Shown here one piece after another: positions 11,201-21,571 of a stretch of DNA of 64,000 nt (position 1 is its first letter; the number at the start of each line of letters is the position of its first letter). Source of the DNA: Neospora caninum Liverpool. Taxonomy: Eukaryota > Apicomplexa > Conoidasida > Eucoccidiorida > Sarcocystidae. A program made the translations under genes and the position numbers. The DNA lies in assembly GCF_000208865.1 (NCBI RefSeq), contig NC_018392.1, forward strand, positions 2,562,793 to 2,626,792, in the 5' to 3' direction. The notes under the pieces are model-generated. The model did not search any database and was not told the origin of the DNA. It saw only the letters and a list, made by a program, of their open reading frames with translations.

Positions 11201-14200
11201 GCCGACCCGAAGACGCATGCCGGATTCCCTGCAAATCTGCATGCGCTTCCACACAGTACCTTGACTGAAGAGCGACTGAGCGATCGCGGATTTGTCTCTG
11301 ACGCTGTCGAAAACGCGGTCGTGGATCCGATTGAACAGACGAGGGACACTGGAGACAAAACAGGGAAAGCCAGGAGCGATTTGGAGTGGAGAGGCGCTCT
11401 ACGCGGGAACAGCCAAACACTCGTGAAGCCGTCTTAACCTGCCGACAGATCTGCGTGATATTTCTTGGGCGCAGAGACCGCACGAGAGCGAGAGACGTGC
11501 ACCTTCCGATATACGCCGACACTTTTCCAGATGCCACGGCGAGAAGCAGAACAGAGGAAGAGTTGGGGCGCAAAAGAAAGAGGAAAAGGAATAACGAGAA
11601 ACTAACCTACTGAAGACGGCAGGTTCCAACTCTTGGATGTCTTCCAGGAGCTTGAGAGTGTTCTGGAAAGGACAGAGAAGAACACAGCATTCGCTCGCTG
11701 TGTCGTCGGAACGCCCAGCTCGACATCTTTCCGTAAAGTGGGGCAGCGCACAAGGGAGGCAACGACGCGGCGCGCGAAAGCGGGACGCGTCTGCTTCGTC
11801 TCGGAACTTTTAATCCCAAAAAATCCGCGGCACCATCCCCTTCTCCCTTCTTTCCTCCTTTCTGTCTCTCCCCGACGCAGTCTAGCTTTTTCCGGGACGA
11901 GAAGCCAGGCAAGGAATGCAAACACGCGCTTCCCCACTGGTTCCTTCTGTCTGTGACACAGAGAGACGGCGTTCTCGCGGCTGCTTCGTTGTCCGGGGGT
12001 TTCAGCCTTACGCCTGCGTAGAACCCGACGCTGCCGCCCAGCGAGAAAAGAATGTTTTGCAGCGACCGCTCGTAGACGTGAGCGAGGGGGAGATACGAGA
12101 GGTACGTGTCTCCTGCGTGGAGGGTCATTTGCGGCACCGTCAGCGCTGCACGCAAAGAGACACTCCAGGACGCGCGAACTGTGTCTCTCTGGCCGTCGCA
12201 GCCTCCAGTTTGGCGCCCAGACACGAAAAGCACGGCGGGTTCTCATTGATGCCTTCAGGGACGAAGCTCGCGACTTGGCTACGTCTCTTCCGTCACACGT
12301 AGGAGGAACGACAGAAAGGATTTCAGGAGGCGAATCGGCACAAGTGAGCAGAAACGTTTTTTCCCACGTCTTTTCACCGCTTACGTCCGCGCACAGCTCC
12401 AGCGACCGTCGCGACGAAATTGCCGTGGGACATGAGCACACCCTTGGGACTGCTGGTGGTGCCTGAAAGCCGAAACAAGACGCTCGCAAACGTTCGCCGT
12501 GTTGAGAAAAAACGCCTCATAACCCGAACTCTGGGGACAGCAGAGATGTCGGGAGAGAGAGACGAGCGAAAAACGTCGGGCCACGGCGCACAGCAGAGAG
12601 AAAAAGGCGCGAAAGAAATTGCACCGGAAAACCCACCGGATGTGTAGCAGACTGTGCTGACTGTCGACAGCGTCGCGACGACGTCGTCAGTCAGCGGCAT
12701 CGGATTTTCTTTCCCCTGAAGACATTCAGGAAAAGAGCAAAAACCGATTCATCCAGAGTGCGCGGTCGCCTGCGACGCCCTCAGTCGGTCCGCCTAGCCC
12801 GACGGGGACACACTCTGAGCACTTGGCATTCCTGGAATTGCAAATTGGATGAAACCTTCTCGGAACGAGTGTCGACAGGCACCTTTCATGGAACTTGAAA
12901 GCTCTGGCGACTTGATGAACGGAGCTGCGCGATATCTTCGCTCTGATGGTCCCGCGAAAGCGTGACAACGAAACCGTCCCCCGTCAACAGAAAACGCGCC
13001 CCTTTTGGGCTTCTGGGCCTTCTGTCTTCCCTTCTCTTGGGGTGGCGACGGTCGCACGAAATCTGGAAACGGTGAAGACTTCCGTCTGAACGCTCGCCAG
13101 AAAGCGCACCATTTCAAGCAGTTGATTCCACGTGAAGACCTGAACACCCAGCTTCTCTGCGCGTTCGAGTAGATCCTTCGCAGGCGCTCCCGGATCATCC
13201 ATGAGAAAAAGATACTTGACGAAAATCGCATCCACCGTCTGAGCTCCTCCAGCCTTCTCTCGCTCCCCGCCTTCCGCTGCCTTCGGCTCTTTATCTCCTT
13301 CCTTCCCTTCTTTCTCTTGTCCGTCTTTCTCTTGTCCGTCTTTCTCCTGTCCTTCTTTGTTCTCCTTTCCCTCTTCTTTCTTCTCTCCGTCCTCTGCCGT
13401 CGTGTGTGTCGCCTTGTCGTTTTCGGTCTGTTCAGCGGCGCGCGTCTTCGCAGCCTCCATCGACTCCAAGAGGCGAGACGCACACTCCTCAGACGCCACG
13501 ACCGAGCGCAGCCGCGTTTGCGTGAGAATGTACGCCGTGCTCTCGGGTCCAAGAGTGTCGTAGAGCGGGACAATCGTGATGCCGTAGGCGTTGCCTGTGG
13601 AGCCGAAACGGGCCAAGAGAGCAAAAAGTACAGCCCCCCGAAAGCGATCTTTCTGCACCACGCCAAAAAGACAAAAAGTGCACGGGCAGCGAGAGACAAC
13701 ACACGGACCTGGTTTTCTTGGCCCCGCTACTGACACGAGCGGACGCCTTGTTTGCTTTGTCCGCGTTTGTGGGAGCTTCGCTCAGCGGCGAATGACGGAG
13801 AAGACGCTGCGCCGACTCCGGCAGAGGACCGGCCGCACAATCCCTCGTGCTGGCACGGTCTTCTGGACCGCGGAAACTGAAAAACTCCGTCTCTCGTGGA
13901 AAACTTTTACACGCTGGGCAGGGAGGGGCGGTAACGGCCGTGGTGTTCGAATTGCCCGTGGAAAGAAGGCATTCAGCGAATGGCCGAAGGCGCATTTGCA
14001 TGGTGGGCAATGACACAGGAGACACCCGTCTCAAAACGGGAAGACACTCCTCTCAAAAAACGGGAGGGGACAACGGACAGAAGCTGCTCCAAGACTTACA
14101 CGCCTGCTCGCAGATCACCCATTCTTCGCGGTTTCGGCTGTAGAAGGCCAAGAAGCGCATGTCCTTTTCGAAGGTCTCCTCCTCGAAGTGAAGCTTCGGG

Positions 14201-16183
14201 ACTGCGTCCGGGAGACTCATGACGGCGCTACCTACTTGCAGCGCGAGTCGCTCCACCTGCGGGGGGGGAGAAATTCGCGAAAAGATCGAGTTTTCGGATC
14301 CACGCAAGTCGCGCGAAGGGAAGGCGCCGCGACGGCCAGCGGAATCGCACAAAATGCAACGGAGGCGAACGAGGCACACACACCAGAGGTGAGCTCTCCA
14401 CCTAGCGACTTTCTCCTGGGACACACCAAGCTCAGAGTCACCTCTTTTGTTTCGGGAAAAATCGCCAGTCCACGGAAGCAACGGGTTCTCTTCAAACCCA
14501 GGGAGAAAGGGAGAAGAAAGTACGTTTACAGGCAGCAGTGTCCACGCCGCGCATAGGCACTCATCTCTGAATCGAGCAGGAGATGGAGAGAAATCAGGGA
14601 GTCCGTGCAGCTAATGGAGAACAAGACGTCGGGGTGTCCGACCCTTCTTGAGAGAACGGATGTGGCGGAAGAGCCCGTTTTTCAGAACGAGGCGTTGACA
14701 GGATTGAAAAGGCACAAATCGACTGCCACGCTCGTTTTTAGCGGCGCGTCGACGTGTTCTCGCCCTCAGCTCTTCTGACGCATTCGGAAGAGTCTTTCCG
14801 CAGATGTGTAACGGGGTCACGAAAAGAACTCCAATAGGAAGAAACCACACGGCGGCGTTTCTGTGTGAAGCGTGGCTTCTCACCTGCCGATAGGTTTTCC
14901 ATTGGTACGGGCCGAGCGTCCCGTCCGGCTTCCTCACTCGCGTACCCAGGCACGGACCCTCTGCTGCGACTGCGACGCCGCGCTGAAACAAATCCCAGCT
15001 GCACACGCACGAGAGAGAGAGGCGACCAGTTGACGTCGAAAACTCGACGTTCCAGGGTTTTGTTTCACCGGAGATTCGCGTGAACGGCGCGTGCACTCCA
15101 CAGAACACAAAGAGACACAACGACGGAGACGTGTGAATCTGATCGAGAGCGGGCCTCGCCAAGGCCCACCACACTCAGAGACAGCCCAGGGAGAAGAGAC
15201 AAAACTCCCCGCCGGCATTAAACTCACGTTGTGACGGCCACCTCCAAAAATGCAAGCAAGACCGGAGGACATTTCTCTGCATGCGCTCCACAAGGCGAGT
15301 GGCGGAGGAGCGGCATCCCCACAGACACCGCTGGCGAGAGACACACTTCTCACGCCGCGTGCCAAACTGCGAACTTGTCTCTGCTGCCTGCAACTCCACG
15401 CGGCGCAACAGAGGCCGGGAAGCGCCTCATCGCGTCGACCCGCGTGACAATGAAGCCCAGAATCTGAGCCCGCGAGGCGAGTCGCGAGAGGAGGGGAAAA
15501 GGGAAGAGACGTCTTACGCGTTCTGACACGGCCGATCGGCGAAGTTGTCCACAATTGCATTGGGGCTGAATACCGAGCGGTAGATCGGGGTTCGTTTCTT
15601 TCCTGGGAAAAAGCGAAAACGAGTCACGCGGCCTGCGAATTGGTCATGGAGGCGTCTCCACATGCATGCACGCGTGCCGCAGGAACTCGGGAACCCGTCC
15701 ACGCAGAGCGAAGACCGACTTGCGCTGTTCCACATACACATATAGTCCAGATCTACGAGCATGTGTATACGCAGCAGCTGCGCAAAGGTGGCTGAGGGAG
15801 CCCAGTGGAGATCCTACAGATTTCAGGCCCCTTCTGTGCGCGTTCGACGATACACTCAAATGTAGATCAGAAGTGTAGACGTGAAGAGAACGTTCCATGG
15901 CTTTCCAGGGCTGTTCACGGAGCTGAAATACAGAGAGCAACGAAGCATTTGGCCTCCTGTGTCGCCGGGGCGCTTCGCGGGTCCGTCGCCGCGCGCGATG
16001 CCGCAAAGGCTGCGGGCGTTGGGACTTCCTTTTGCGGCGCTTTCGCCTTTTTGCCCACGGACGCAGAAAAAAGCCGATAACACGCTGAGTTACCGTGTGC
16101 TGAGAGAAAACCGTACCGGCGGGAGCGGAGTCCTCAATCGGGACGTTGTACACGATCTGCGGTTCACTCTGGGCGTTTCCCAT
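8221..16183 (-). CDS. Long-chain acyl-CoA synthetase (fatty-acid CoA ligase), 16 exons
   Basis: The enzyme activates fatty acids to acyl-CoA through an acyl-AMP intermediate. Exons, in transcript order: 16183-16117, 15602-15518, 14998-14884, 14256-14100, 13594-13110, 12715-12637, 12462-12385, 12145-12012, 11662-11607, 11348-11260, 10839-10775, 10674-10549, 9993-9652, 9314-9225, 8705-8436 and an uncertain last exon ending at 8221 or 8244. All joins keep phase and give about 765 residues. Family landmarks are EEWVICEQ, IVPLYDTLG, the phosphate loop YTSGTTSSPKG (327-337), LPLAHVYER, VPRLFNR, YGMTE (514-518), DGWLHSGD (to D601), KIIDRKK (613-619) and GEYVSPEKIENIY. The order matches ACSL-type enzymes. 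The start MGNAQS fits an N-myristoylation signal and there is no hydrophobic N-terminus. Residues about 193-259 form a Lys/Glu/Gln-rich insertion. The donor of exon 5 (ATG|GTGCGC) and the last exon are the weakest points. Confidence 0.9.
13301..13345 (-). repeat. 15-bp coding tandem repeat (EKDGQ) in acyl-CoA synthetase exon 5
   Basis: About three copies of a 15-bp unit encode EKDGQ-type pentapeptides inside the charged insertion of the synthetase. On the plus strand the unit reads as tctttctcttgtccg with small changes. Its near identity suggests slippage expansion in a tolerant surface loop. Confidence 0.7.
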
Positions 16184-19100
16184 CTTGTGTCCGATGTCTG
16201 GAGAGGAAACGGCGCAGGCGAGAGAGGCGGAGACCAAAGGAAGTCGACTTCCCTCAAAGCCGGGAAGAAGATATGGGAAGCATCGCGTTTTCAGGGACCG
16301 TGACACACTGAGAGGCTCGCACACAAGACCGCCCCAGAGCGAAGTGACAGGCCAGAAGATCTCGCAGACGAGGGGAAAACAGCCCCAGTGCGTCAGGAGT
16401 GAGGGGACCGCCCACACCAGGCCAGAGTTCAGAGCAAACAGTGCAGGCAGCTGGAAACGAAACTCGACTTGGTTCCTTTTTCTGCGATCAACCGTGTGTG
16501 ACTGTGTGTGCCTGTGTTTCGCGGTGTCCGTCTTCCCGGCCCCCCGCAGCTCCTTGGCGGCTGCACATCTTCGCCACGAAAACGCTCACCGGAGCCAAAT
16601 AAGTTCCCTACACGGGCGGAGAGCAATGTTCACTGAGACGCGAGGCGCGGAGGCGAAGCCAGCAAAGAAGCGGTCGATCCGCGCAAAGTGCCACGCGAGG
16701 CGGGGAAGGGGAACAGCGGCAAGCAGGAACGAGAAAGACGGGAGAAAAACGATGCGCGAGAAGCAAAAAGAAGGGGAGCGACAGTCCCACAGGGGAAGAA
16801 GAAAAGTTTCACACGTGCGAAAACAACGCCGATGAAACACACAAAACCCGACCCCTGGGAGAAAGCGAAAATGGGAGAGAGGGCTGTCTCTCTAGAGAAA
16901 ACCTTTGCGTGGCTCGGTTCAGGGAAAATACATGAACGGACAGAAGCACAGGAACCTGGAGAAAAGGCGAACCACACAGGTTATTACGAGGCCTTTTTTT
17001 CACTCGAAGGCAGCGTTAGAATTCGAGCGGCAAATGCGAGGCTTTTTCTGCATGGTTCGTCACCAGCCGGAGCTCTCGATATTTTTCCGTCGTGGTGTCT
17101 CGCAAAGAACCATGCCTCTTCTCCAAAAAGAAACAGTTTCCCGAGACATTTCTGGCCAGGCGCAAACATGGATGCAGCCAATCTTTTCACCCACGCGCGG
17201 TCACTCACAACCTGCAAACGGATCTATCGCCGGCAGCTACATCGCCGGCGTTCCTCTCTTCTCCGCAATCGTCGGTCCCGTGTCGGTCAGCCCCCTTCCG
17301 CAGGACACGTCTTCCGCGCGCCCGAGCGCGTCCTGGCTGCTGCGGAAACAAACTCGAAAGCGCTTACCAAAGTCTTTCCTCTTCCCTGAGAGTCTCCTAA
17401 CAGAAAAACGTTCCCCTCCAAACAGACAAGTCCAAGCGCCACGGGTGGTGCTTTCTCGATTCTCTCCGGAGCAGACAGATGGTGCGGCGGGAACGGATCC
17501 TCGCGGTGACCCCACATTTTGCAGCACGTGTGTCTCGTGAAACTACGGAAAGAGTGCCTTTTCCCTTCACACCCCCTCAGTCCACGCCAGCTGAAAACCA
17601 CACGCCGTTTCCTTTCTCGTGTCAAGGCCGTCCAATGGATACGTCGCGAACAGCAGCGCACGCTGCGCGGTCTTCCACCCTCAGTGAACAAGAGAGAGAG
17701 GAGCGCCCCACACACACAGACCGCGTTGCCACGGAGCTCCTTCGCTGTCAAACGCAAGCAAGTCTGAGTTCTAAGAAACCCGTTTTCTCGTGTTTTCGTA
17801 GGTGCCCGCTCACCTGAAAGGTGAAACACCTTTGACTTTGTTCCTCTGGAACGGCTTACAAATGTTTCGGGCAGGGAAAAGGGTGTCTGCCAAAGGCGGC
17901 GCCCCGAAACACTGGCGCCTTACAGCCGTTCCGGGACTGGTCCGGTGTGTATTGCTGCCGCATTTTTCAGAAAAAGTGAGAGGAAATACACTAAGGCGGT
18001 TTTGCGAGGAGCCAGCGACGGGAACGTTTAGGCTGCGAATTCAACATTATACCTGAGACTCTCCTCTCTTTTTCGCACTCTTTCCGGACATTGGCGGAGC
18101 TCGATGTGAGCCGAAGCCGGCCGCAAACCCAGCATACGTGACTTTGTGATGGGGTGCGGAGGCTTGCTTTAAAAGCCCATCGCCGGGGAGCAAAAGAAGA
18201 CTTTCAAGTGTGTTGTCTCTCACAGAATGGCTGTTTTTGAGGTGCTCTGCTCGTGCAATGTGCTACTCTGCCCAACGGGAGGGAGTTCAGCACCCGGGGA
18301 ATCCGTCGCACACCGAGGAGCCTCTTACCGTCCCTCATGCCTCACCTTTCCTGATTACGTGAATGCCACCGCATTTCTGCTACGTGAGACAGGTTGTTGT
18401 TCTTCTTCGTGCGACACGGCACTAGAAGTCTGCCTCACCATCGTCTGTTACAACTTGCGCAGCCTCGCGAACAAAACACCATCTAACCAAACGTCAGGCA
18501 CTCGTTTCCAAAGTCACGGTTCCCCCTCGTCACCACGAGGGCACCGACCCCAGGAGGAATCAGCTTCTCGCTTCCATGAAATGCCGGTAATAATCGTCCC
18601 AGGACGCTGGAGCTGATTGATTACCGCCACATGCTCGGCGCAGTAGAGCCCCTACTGGGGGCTGGGAGGTGAGACCGCGCATGGAATTTTCTAGCGCCCT
18701 CAGCCTTATCGCCTCCGATGCTGCGTATTAGTCTATGGGTAGAGATCGATGCAGCTGTGGCAGCACTAGTCTGTGCTGCCTACCCGGCGAGCGCAATGGC
18801 CAAGCCCCGTACCCCCTTCACATCTAACAAAAAGACACATGCCACAGTCCCATCCCTTTACAGACACCCAGGTTGGACGCACACCCGTGTCACTGTGGCC
18901 CCCGATTCACAGTGAATCAATCCCCATCCTGTGATGACCCTCTAATGCAAACCTGGTTGTAGCACCGGAGCACGACACAACGTTTCCCTCTATTCAACCG
19001 CCCTGGAGATCCGATGTTCCGTATGGGCAGTGTGACCTTGCAACTCTCCGGCTCCCTCCATCTCTCATCTGTCCAAGATATATAATCTGCCAGGCTAGTA

Positions 19101-20428
19101 GAGAATCCTCAGCCGGGTGGCTTGGCTGAGAGGCCTGGAGTTTATGGGCGCCATGCAGTTGGCAAAAGCCGTGCGCATGACCGGCTCCCGCGCTAGTGGT
19201 CAGTAAAGTGAATATAATACCGTACCGAACAGTACATCTTATATGGAGGAGAAGCTACAATTTTACACCTTACCACCGGTGACACCATTGCATACCGTAC
19301 CTGAATGGTGTTTTCTAGCGGTGTGTTTACCTTCAGGATCGTCATGCCGAGTGTGTGCGGAGGATAGGGTAACTTCTTTGTACCAATTTACCTTGTGGGA
19401 TCGGAAGTCGTTCTCCCGACAATTCAGATACAACATGAGTGGTGTTACGAACCGGTCAACTGGCATGGAGTTTTCTGGACGTCACATCGGTTATGTTCTC
19501 GGCGTATAGATGGGTTGCCGTTACTATGGGACATCAGAACAGCCTATCCAGTTCTTCTGCGGTGAGCCCTGGCCTCGGGCGAACCATAAAAATTAAAGAG
19601 TTAACGACTAGCCAAAAACCCCAGAGAATTGCGTCATCGATCCTGGGGAGACCTGTCAACGGCGAAAACAGCATTCCACACCGAAGGAAACTCAGTGACC
19701 TCAGCACAGTATTGAGTAGGATCACATGCGCACACCAGGCGAATCGTTTGTGACGCCAAGGAGTGATGCTTGGAAAAAAGAATACAATGCCTTCTAGACA
19801 GGAACTCGGGAAACGGCGGCTGTTGTGGCTGCGATTCGAGAATTCAATACGGTCAGCACGAGTGAACCGGATGTTCGGCGGCTAACAGGTGGTTCCCGCC
19901 CCCCGATTCCGTCGGCCTGTCTAGTATGGCAGCTACTCAAATTTTGAACGACATACTCGTTCCTTTGTACCTTTTCCTGAGGACCCCCGAAGAAGCCTCG
20001 TCCTCCTTCGTTTTGCTGGAGTTCCTGTTTCGACTTTGACTGAACGTCTGCCCCGTACTCACGACGCAAATATCCGCGTCTCGCCGATGCAACATGCCGG
20101 CTTCTCGTTGCTGCGGCGGGGCAACAGAACACTGCGTCCAGCTCACCGCTGGAACGCTACTCCCTTCTTTGGCGATTTTTCGCTTTAGCCCCTAATCGTC
20201 TTTCCACTGTCTTTCCGACGTGTTTTCTCTCATCATTCCAGGCAAGCGCAATATACTCTGCTTCGCCTCATTGTCTCGTTTCGACAGCATACCGAAACGA
20301 ACTGGAGGTAGCAAGGACGCAGCACAGGCAAGCAGCGGGCGTCGGTTCATGTTTATTCTGCTATTTTTCTTCGTTTTCTCGTTCCCTCTCGCGAGAGACA
20401 TTTCGCGTTGCCGTTCTTGCCGGACGAG
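16184..20428. other. 4.2 kb intergenic region, upstream of two divergent genes
   Basis: The acyl-CoA synthetase leads away to the left and the HAD phosphatase to the right, so both promoters should lie here. Between 16600 and 17800 many overlapping frames are open on both strands (for example 16905-17540, plus), none with family signals. From about 18060 to 20000 the composition becomes more AT-rich and frames are short. A cytochrome b scrap lies at 19270-19320. The segment 20160-20430 is pyrimidine-rich and is likely the phosphatase leader. Confidence 0.45.
19270..19320 (+). pseudogene. Nuclear mitochondrial DNA fragment (cytochrome b piece)
   Basis: Seventeen codons read LPPVTPLHTVPEWCFLA, which matches the conserved TP-H--VPEW-FL segment of cytochrome b, with the usual tyrosine of PEWYFL changed to cysteine. 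Both flanks leave the cytochrome b frame abruptly. Coccidian mitochondrial genomes are known to consist of scrambled short blocks, and T. gondii nuclear DNA carries many such insertions. The neighbouring 19130-19600 sequence may hold further mitochondrial blocks, but I could not identify them. The frame is not functional. Confidence 0.6.
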
Positions 20429-21571
20429 ATGCGCTGTCTCTCGTCTACCTGTTCCATTTTGCCCCGTCGCCTCAGCTTCGCGTTCCAGCGACCGCTGCAA
20501 CTGGGCCGTTGCTCGTCACTTAATCCGGTCCCGTCATCGCGGCGTGTTCCACATATCTCCTTTTCTTCCACGTTGCCTCGTCCTCTTTCGCATTTCTCGT
20601 CTCAACTCGCAATGACTTCTTTCTGCTCTGCGTCCTCTGCCGCTTCCGGTCCGCGGCGCAGCAAAGAGAACACCTTTTCCCGCGCATGCCTGCGGGAACG
20701 GGGAGTTGCAATTCGGGCTGTGGTGACGGATCTGGACGGCACTCTCCTCAACTCTGTCCACGCAGTTTCACAAGCAAATGTGGAGGCGTGTGCGCGTCTT
20801 CGTCGGAAAGGCATTGCCTGCGTGTTTGCCACAGGCCGGCCCCACGTTGGTACGGTCAAGTGCCTTGGGTCAACGGTTCTGGAAGAGATGGGAATGGCGA
20901 ACGCGTTTCCAGGCGTGTACATGAACGGGTGTATAGTGTACGATCCTGACGGCACGCTGTTGCACGCGGAGTACCTCGATAAGGATGCCCAGAAAGCGGT
21001 CTTTTCCCTTCTGGAGGAGCGGAACCTGGTGAACCGTGTCTGTGGCTACCAGGAACAGGGAATCTTTTGCAATGAAAAGAACAAATACACGTGGCACACA
21101 AAAGATGAGTATGACGAATGCGAGCCCGTTGTGGTTCCGTCCCTAGATGAGCTAAAAAATATGAATTTTTGCAAACTGACGGTAAATGGCTCTCCGGAGG
21201 AAGTCGCCGAGTTCCGCATCCTACTCGAGAGTGTGGCAGAGATCTGGGACGGTCGGTGTGTTCAGCCCATTCCAGGGAACGTGGAGTTTATTCCCAAGAC
21301 CATTTCAAAGGCGAAAGGTCTTGATATTCTGTTCGACAACATGAATATTAAGAAGGAGGAAGCCATCGCGCTTGGTGACAGCGAAAACGACCTCGAAATG
21401 CTTCGCCACATAGACCTCTCTGTTTGCGTCGCGAACGGATGTCCATCGGCCAAGGAGGCAGCTCGGTTCGTTACCGTCTCCAATGACCAGGACGGATTTG
21501 CCGTTGTTGTCCAGGAAATATGCCATGAGCTAGAAGAACAAGAAGCCAGGGCCGCCCGAGGGGCCGCATAG
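20429..21571 (+). CDS. HAD-superfamily phosphatase, Cof type, with transit-like N-terminus
   Basis: A single-exon gene of 380 residues from the first ATG; an internal ATG at 20612 would give 319. The catalytic core is complete: motif I DLDGTLL with nucleophile D101 and acid/base D103, motif II around ATGR (134-137), lysine 294 or 296 in SKAKG, and motif III/IV GDSEND (316-321). The middle segment between motifs II and III fits the C2 cap of Cof-type (HAD-IIB) enzymes. Such enzymes hydrolyse phosphate from sugar phosphates, nucleotides or cofactors; Plasmodium HAD1, of the same broad class, acts on sugar phosphates. The substrate here cannot be read from sequence. The first 79 residues contain no Asp or Glu but many Arg and Ser, which resembles an organelle transit peptide if translation starts at 20429. 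It stops at 21571 with a glutamate- and alanine-rich tail. Confidence 0.88.
   Translation: MRCLSSTCSILPRRLSFAFQRPLQLGRCSSLNPVPSSRRVPHISFSSTLPRPLSHFSSQLAMTSFCSASSAASGPRRSKENTFSRACLRERGVAIRAVVTDLDGTLLNSVHAVSQANVEACARLRRKGIACVFATGRPHVGTVKCLGSTVLEEMGMANAFPGVYMNGCIVYDPDGTLLHAEYLDKDAQKAVFSLLEERNLVNRVCGYQEQGIFCNEKNKYTWHTKDEYDECEPVVVPSLDELKNMNFCKLTVNGSPEEVAEFRILLESVAEIWDGRCVQPIPGNVEFIPKTISKAKGLDILFDNMNIKKEEAIALGDSENDLEMLRHIDLSVCVANGCPSAKEAARFVTVSNDQDGFAVVVQEICHELEEQEARAARGAA

Noticed and set aside
16146..16835. 229-codon plus-strand frame
   Set aside because: It is antisense to exon 1 and the leader of the acyl-CoA synthetase, whose exon has clear splice and family support.
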